Assembly (NCBI GenBank): GCA_937924345.1
Contig: CALDTD010000372.1
Coordinates: 1 to 6,915, forward strand
Direction: 5' to 3'
Length of the DNA stretch: 6,915 nt
DNA from: an uncultured Flavobacteriales bacterium
GTDB lineage: Bacteria; Bacteroidota; Bacteroidia; Flavobacteriales_D; Parvicellaceae
Shown here: piece after piece, positions 5,640 through 6,915 of the stretch
How the letters are laid out: every line of letters starts with the position of its first letter
How positions within the stretch are numbered: the stretch's first letter is position 1
Notes under the pieces: model-generated
What the model was told of the DNA's origin: nothing
The model's input: only the letters and a program-made list of their open reading frames with translations
Databases searched by the model: none
Made by a program: the position numbers and the translations under genes

Positions 5640-5669
5640 AACTAAAATGTAACTAATTTAAAATCAGTA

Positions 5670-5699
5670 CAAATTAAAGGTTATTTAAAGTAAAGACAA
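5670..5699 (-). promoter_or_regulatory. Candidate promoter of the siaC-like gene
   Basis: On the minus strand a -33 TTG (5697-5699), a 19-base spacer and a -7 TTAATTTG (5670-5677) fit the Bacteroidota consensus TTG-N19-TAnnTTTG with one mismatch. The predicted leader is about 27 bases. The TTG sits at the very end of the T-run of the terminator upstream, so the two elements are packed with no spare bases. Confidence 0.5.
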
Positions 5700-5702
5700 A
5701 AA

Positions 5703-5732
5703 AAAACTCTTGTAAATATTTACAAGAGTTTT
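5703..5732 (-). terminator. Rho-independent terminator of the rpmG-DUF4295 unit
   Basis: A perfect 30-base palindrome (arms read AAAACTCTTGTAAAT and its complement) begins 21 bases past the DUF4295 stop. On the minus strand it is followed directly by T's, since plus-strand positions 5698-5706 are nine consecutive A's. This is the classic hairpin plus U-tract. On the plus strand only four T's follow, so it could at best weakly stop antisense transcripts reading through from maf. Confidence 0.85.
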
Positions 5733-5753
5733 AAAGTTAGAAATGTTAACTAA

Positions 5754-5909
5754 TTATTTCTGATCGAAAAATTCTTTAACTTTATCATTATGTACAACTT
5801 CTTCTTTAAATGAATAAGCACCAGACTTTGGCGACTTTACCATTTTAATAACTTTTGTGTGTTGTTTTCCTCCACCTTTTTGTAAGGATGCTACTACTTT
5901 CTTTGCCAT
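5754..5909 (-). CDS. DUF4295 family small basic protein (Bacteroidota ribosome-associated)
   Basis: Hand translation from the ATG at 5909-5907 to the TAA at 5754-5756 gives 51 residues, starting MAKKVVASLQKGGGKQ and ending KVKEFFDQK. The length, the basic Lys-rich N-terminus, KMVKSPKSGAYSFKEE (22-37) and the placement 6 bases after rpmG match the DUF4295 family, which is restricted to Bacteroidota. From memory, a novel large-subunit protein (bL38) was described in the Flavobacterium johnsoniae ribosome, and this family may be that protein; I am not certain of the identity. Co-transcription with rpmG from the promoter at 6134-6163 and termination at 5703-5732 fit a ribosomal role. Confidence 0.88.
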   Translation of the reverse strand: MAKKVVASLQKGGGKQHTKVIKMVKSPKSGAYSFKEEVVHNDKVKEFFDQK

Positions 5910-5915
5910 GTCTTA

Positions 5916-6101
5916 TTATTTTATCTCTTTGTGCAATGTATATTTCTTCAAAATTGAATTGTATTTTCTTAATTCAATTCTTTCTGGAGTATTTTTTCTA
6001 TTCTTTGTAGTAACAAATCTAGAAGTTCCAGGCATTCCAGAATCTTTATGTTCTGTACATTCCAATATAACTTGTATTCTATTTCCTTTAGCTTTTGCCA
6101 T
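5916..6101 (-). CDS. rpmG: 50S ribosomal protein bL33
   Basis: The 61-residue product reads [18 protein letters not shown] at the start, with [20 protein letters not shown] (26-45) and a C-terminal KYTLHKEIK, an end-to-end match to bacteroidotal bL33. Only one Cys (residue 15) is present, so this is the zinc-independent (C-minus) form. It is the first gene of a two-gene unit with DUF4295, separated by 6 bases. It has a consensus promoter about 33 bases upstream of its ATG. The bL28 gene rpmB, which commonly precedes rpmG, is absent: the 66 bases before rpmG lead straight into an unrelated secreted-protein gene. Confidence 0.97.
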   Translation of the reverse strand: MAKAKGNRIQVILECTEHKDSGMPGTSRFVTTKNRKNTPERIELRKYNSILKKYTLHKEIK

Positions 6102-6133
6102 GTCTGTAATCTTAATTTAATAATTCAAGAATG

Positions 6134-6163
6134 CAAATATAAATATATAATTTTTATTTACAA
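6134..6163 (-). promoter_or_regulatory. Consensus Bacteroidota promoter of rpmG-DUF4295
   Basis: On the minus strand TTG (6161-6163), a spacer of exactly 19 bases and TATATTTG (6134-6141) form a perfect TTG-N19-TAnnTTTG primary sigma factor promoter. The predicted transcript starts near 6130, giving a leader of about 29 bases with no Shine-Dalgarno motif. The -33 TTG begins only 4 bases after the stop codon of the upstream gene. Confidence 0.75.
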
Positions 6164-6167
6164 CCTC

Positions 6168-6915
6168 TTATTTTATAATTTGTATTATTTCTTTACTGTT
6201 TTGGTTTCCACTCGTAATATTTAAAATATAAGTTCCACTTTCAAATTTACTTACATCTAGTCTTAAGAGTTCATTACTAGCAGCTGAGCTAAATAATGTT
6301 CTTCCGTTTAAGTCTATTAGCGTAATAACGCTATTGATAAGGTTATTAGTTTTTACATTCAAAATGTCCTGAACTGGATTAGGATAAACTTCGTAGTTTA
6401 ATGTTTCTTCGTCTATTCCAACGCAATTATCTATTGTCACAACAATAGTATCAGTTCCCATACAATTTCCTGTTTCTATATCAACTGTGTAAGTTATTAC
6501 AGATGGATTATTAAATGGTCCAACTGTAATAGAGTCTGTCAATTGCCCTGTGCTCCAAGTATGATTTCCATCGAAATTTGTTCCTAAGTCTAGTTGTTGA
6601 TTTAGGCAGAGTGTAGTGTCGTTCCCCAAGTTTAAGTTGCTTATGTCACCTCCAATATTAATATTGATTGTATCGTAGCTAAAACATCCTTGAAAATCAG
6701 TTCTTAATGAATATTGGTAAGTCCCTGTATTTAATGAATCTGCATAGATTGTAATGATATCAGTTGTATCAGTTGTGTTCCATAAGTAAGCATCAAAAAA
6801 TTGTCCACCAGTTAAATTTATCGAGTCTCCACATAGCGTTGTATCATTTCCTAAATCAATCTCAAATCCCCATGCAGTTGTATTGACTTGGCAAATTGCT
6901 GAGTAATTGCTGTAT
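6168..6915 (-). CDS. T9SS-exported repeat protein, C-terminal part (5' end beyond window)
   Basis: The frame is open from the right edge to the TAA at 6168, giving 248 complete residues. A TTG at 6627-6629 could be mistaken for a start, but the same protein pattern continues upstream of it, so the gene is truncated by the window. The visible part holds two PKD/Ig-like repeats of about 70-75 residues, each opening with LGNDTTLC and with further features WNT or WSTG, a GT- or SVITY-type strand, and a second Cys before an xDTIxxxI strand. The last 76 residues, from YEVYPNP through LIDLNGRTL to SGTYILNIT and KEIIQIIK, are a type A Por secretion tail (TIGR04183-like) that directs export by the type IX secretion system and surface anchoring. 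Such proteins are adhesins or surface enzymes; the catalytic or binding part is not visible. No hairpin terminator follows, and the rpmG promoter begins at once. Confidence 0.9.
   Translation of the reverse strand, partial: YSNYSAICQVNTTAWGFEIDLGNDTTLCGDSINLTGGQFFDAYLWNTTDTTDIITIYADSLNTGTYQYSLRTDFQGCFSYDTININIGGDISNLNLGNDTTLCLNQQLDLGTNFDGNHTWSTGQLTDSITVGPFNNPSVITYTVDIETGNCMGTDTIVVTIDNCVGIDEETLNYEVYPNPVQDILNVKTNNLINSVITLIDLNGRTLFSSAASNELLRLDVSKFESGTYILNITSGNQNSKEIIQIIK
6423..6854 (-). repeat. Two tandem LGNDTTLC protein repeats within the T9SS-exported protein
   Basis: Unit 1 spans 6854-6630 and unit 2 spans 6629-6423. Both open with LGNDTTLC, 225 bases (75 codons) apart, and share the second Cys and the following Asp-Thr-Ile strand. 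The eight identical residues are encoded by eight different synonymous codons in the two units (for example TTA/TTG, GGA/GGG, AAT/AAC, TGT/TGC), so the repeat is visible in protein but not in DNA. These are probably stalk-forming PKD/Ig-like domains. Confidence 0.75.

Noticed and set aside
5857..6120. Plus-strand 87-residue hydrophobic open frame
   Set aside because: It is antisense to rpmG and the start of DUF4295, both confident genes; its hydrophobic look is the usual antisense of Lys-rich ribosomal proteins.
6627..6629. TTG as the start codon of the T9SS protein
   Set aside because: The frame stays open to the right edge and contains a further matching repeat upstream, so the codon is an internal Leu of LGNDTTLC.

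Overview
The window is AT-rich DNA, almost certainly from a member of the Bacteroidota, most likely class Flavobacteriia. The signs are a secreted protein with a type IX secretion (T9SS) C-terminal sorting tail, the Bacteroidota-specific small protein family DUF4295 beside rpmG, promoter boxes of the TAnnTTTG type, and no obvious Shine-Dalgarno sequences before the genes. The gene run DUF2520 / KdsC-like phosphatase / UbiA-like prenyltransferase / Maf is also one I recall from Flavobacteriia. No tRNA, rRNA, CRISPR array or insertion sequence was seen, and no gene-free stretch reaches 300 bases.

Layout. (1) 1-625, minus: 5' part of a riboflavin gene (DHBP synthase domain, probably ribBA), running off the left edge. 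(2) 626-688: a short divergent promoter region with a -7 box facing each way and a palindrome between them. (3) 689-1528, plus: a secreted outer-membrane beta-barrel protein. (4) 1551-2368, minus: an ECF-type sigma factor, translationally coupled (4-base ATGA overlap) to an unrecognised 85-residue protein with one membrane segment. (5) 2369-2494: a divergent regulatory region with two copies of a near-palindromic 11-mer and a third partial copy. (6) 2495-5287, plus: a very compact four-gene operon (DUF2520 Rossmann protein, KdsC-like HAD phosphatase, UbiA-family prenyltransferase, Maf nucleotide pyrophosphatase) in which every junction overlaps or abuts. (7) 5265-5639, minus: a SiaC-family regulatory phosphoprotein whose 3' end overlaps maf tail to tail. 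(8) 5703-5732: a strong terminator for the ribosomal genes to its right, set directly against a candidate siaC promoter. (9) 5754-6101, minus: rpmG and a DUF4295 gene, with a textbook Bacteroidota promoter at 6134-6163. (10) 6168-6915, minus: the 3' part of a T9SS-exported repeat protein, running off the right edge.

How it fits together. Most of the window is housekeeping: riboflavin synthesis, envelope sugar and lipid metabolism, nucleotide-pool sanitation and ribosomal proteins. The parts that could hold something new are the sigma factor with its tiny membrane partner and the repeated operator-like sites beside it, the SiaC protein with no visible SiaA, SiaB or SiaD partner, and the rpmG-DUF4295 pair without the rpmB neighbour I would expect. 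I found no clearly novel multi-gene defence or mobile system.
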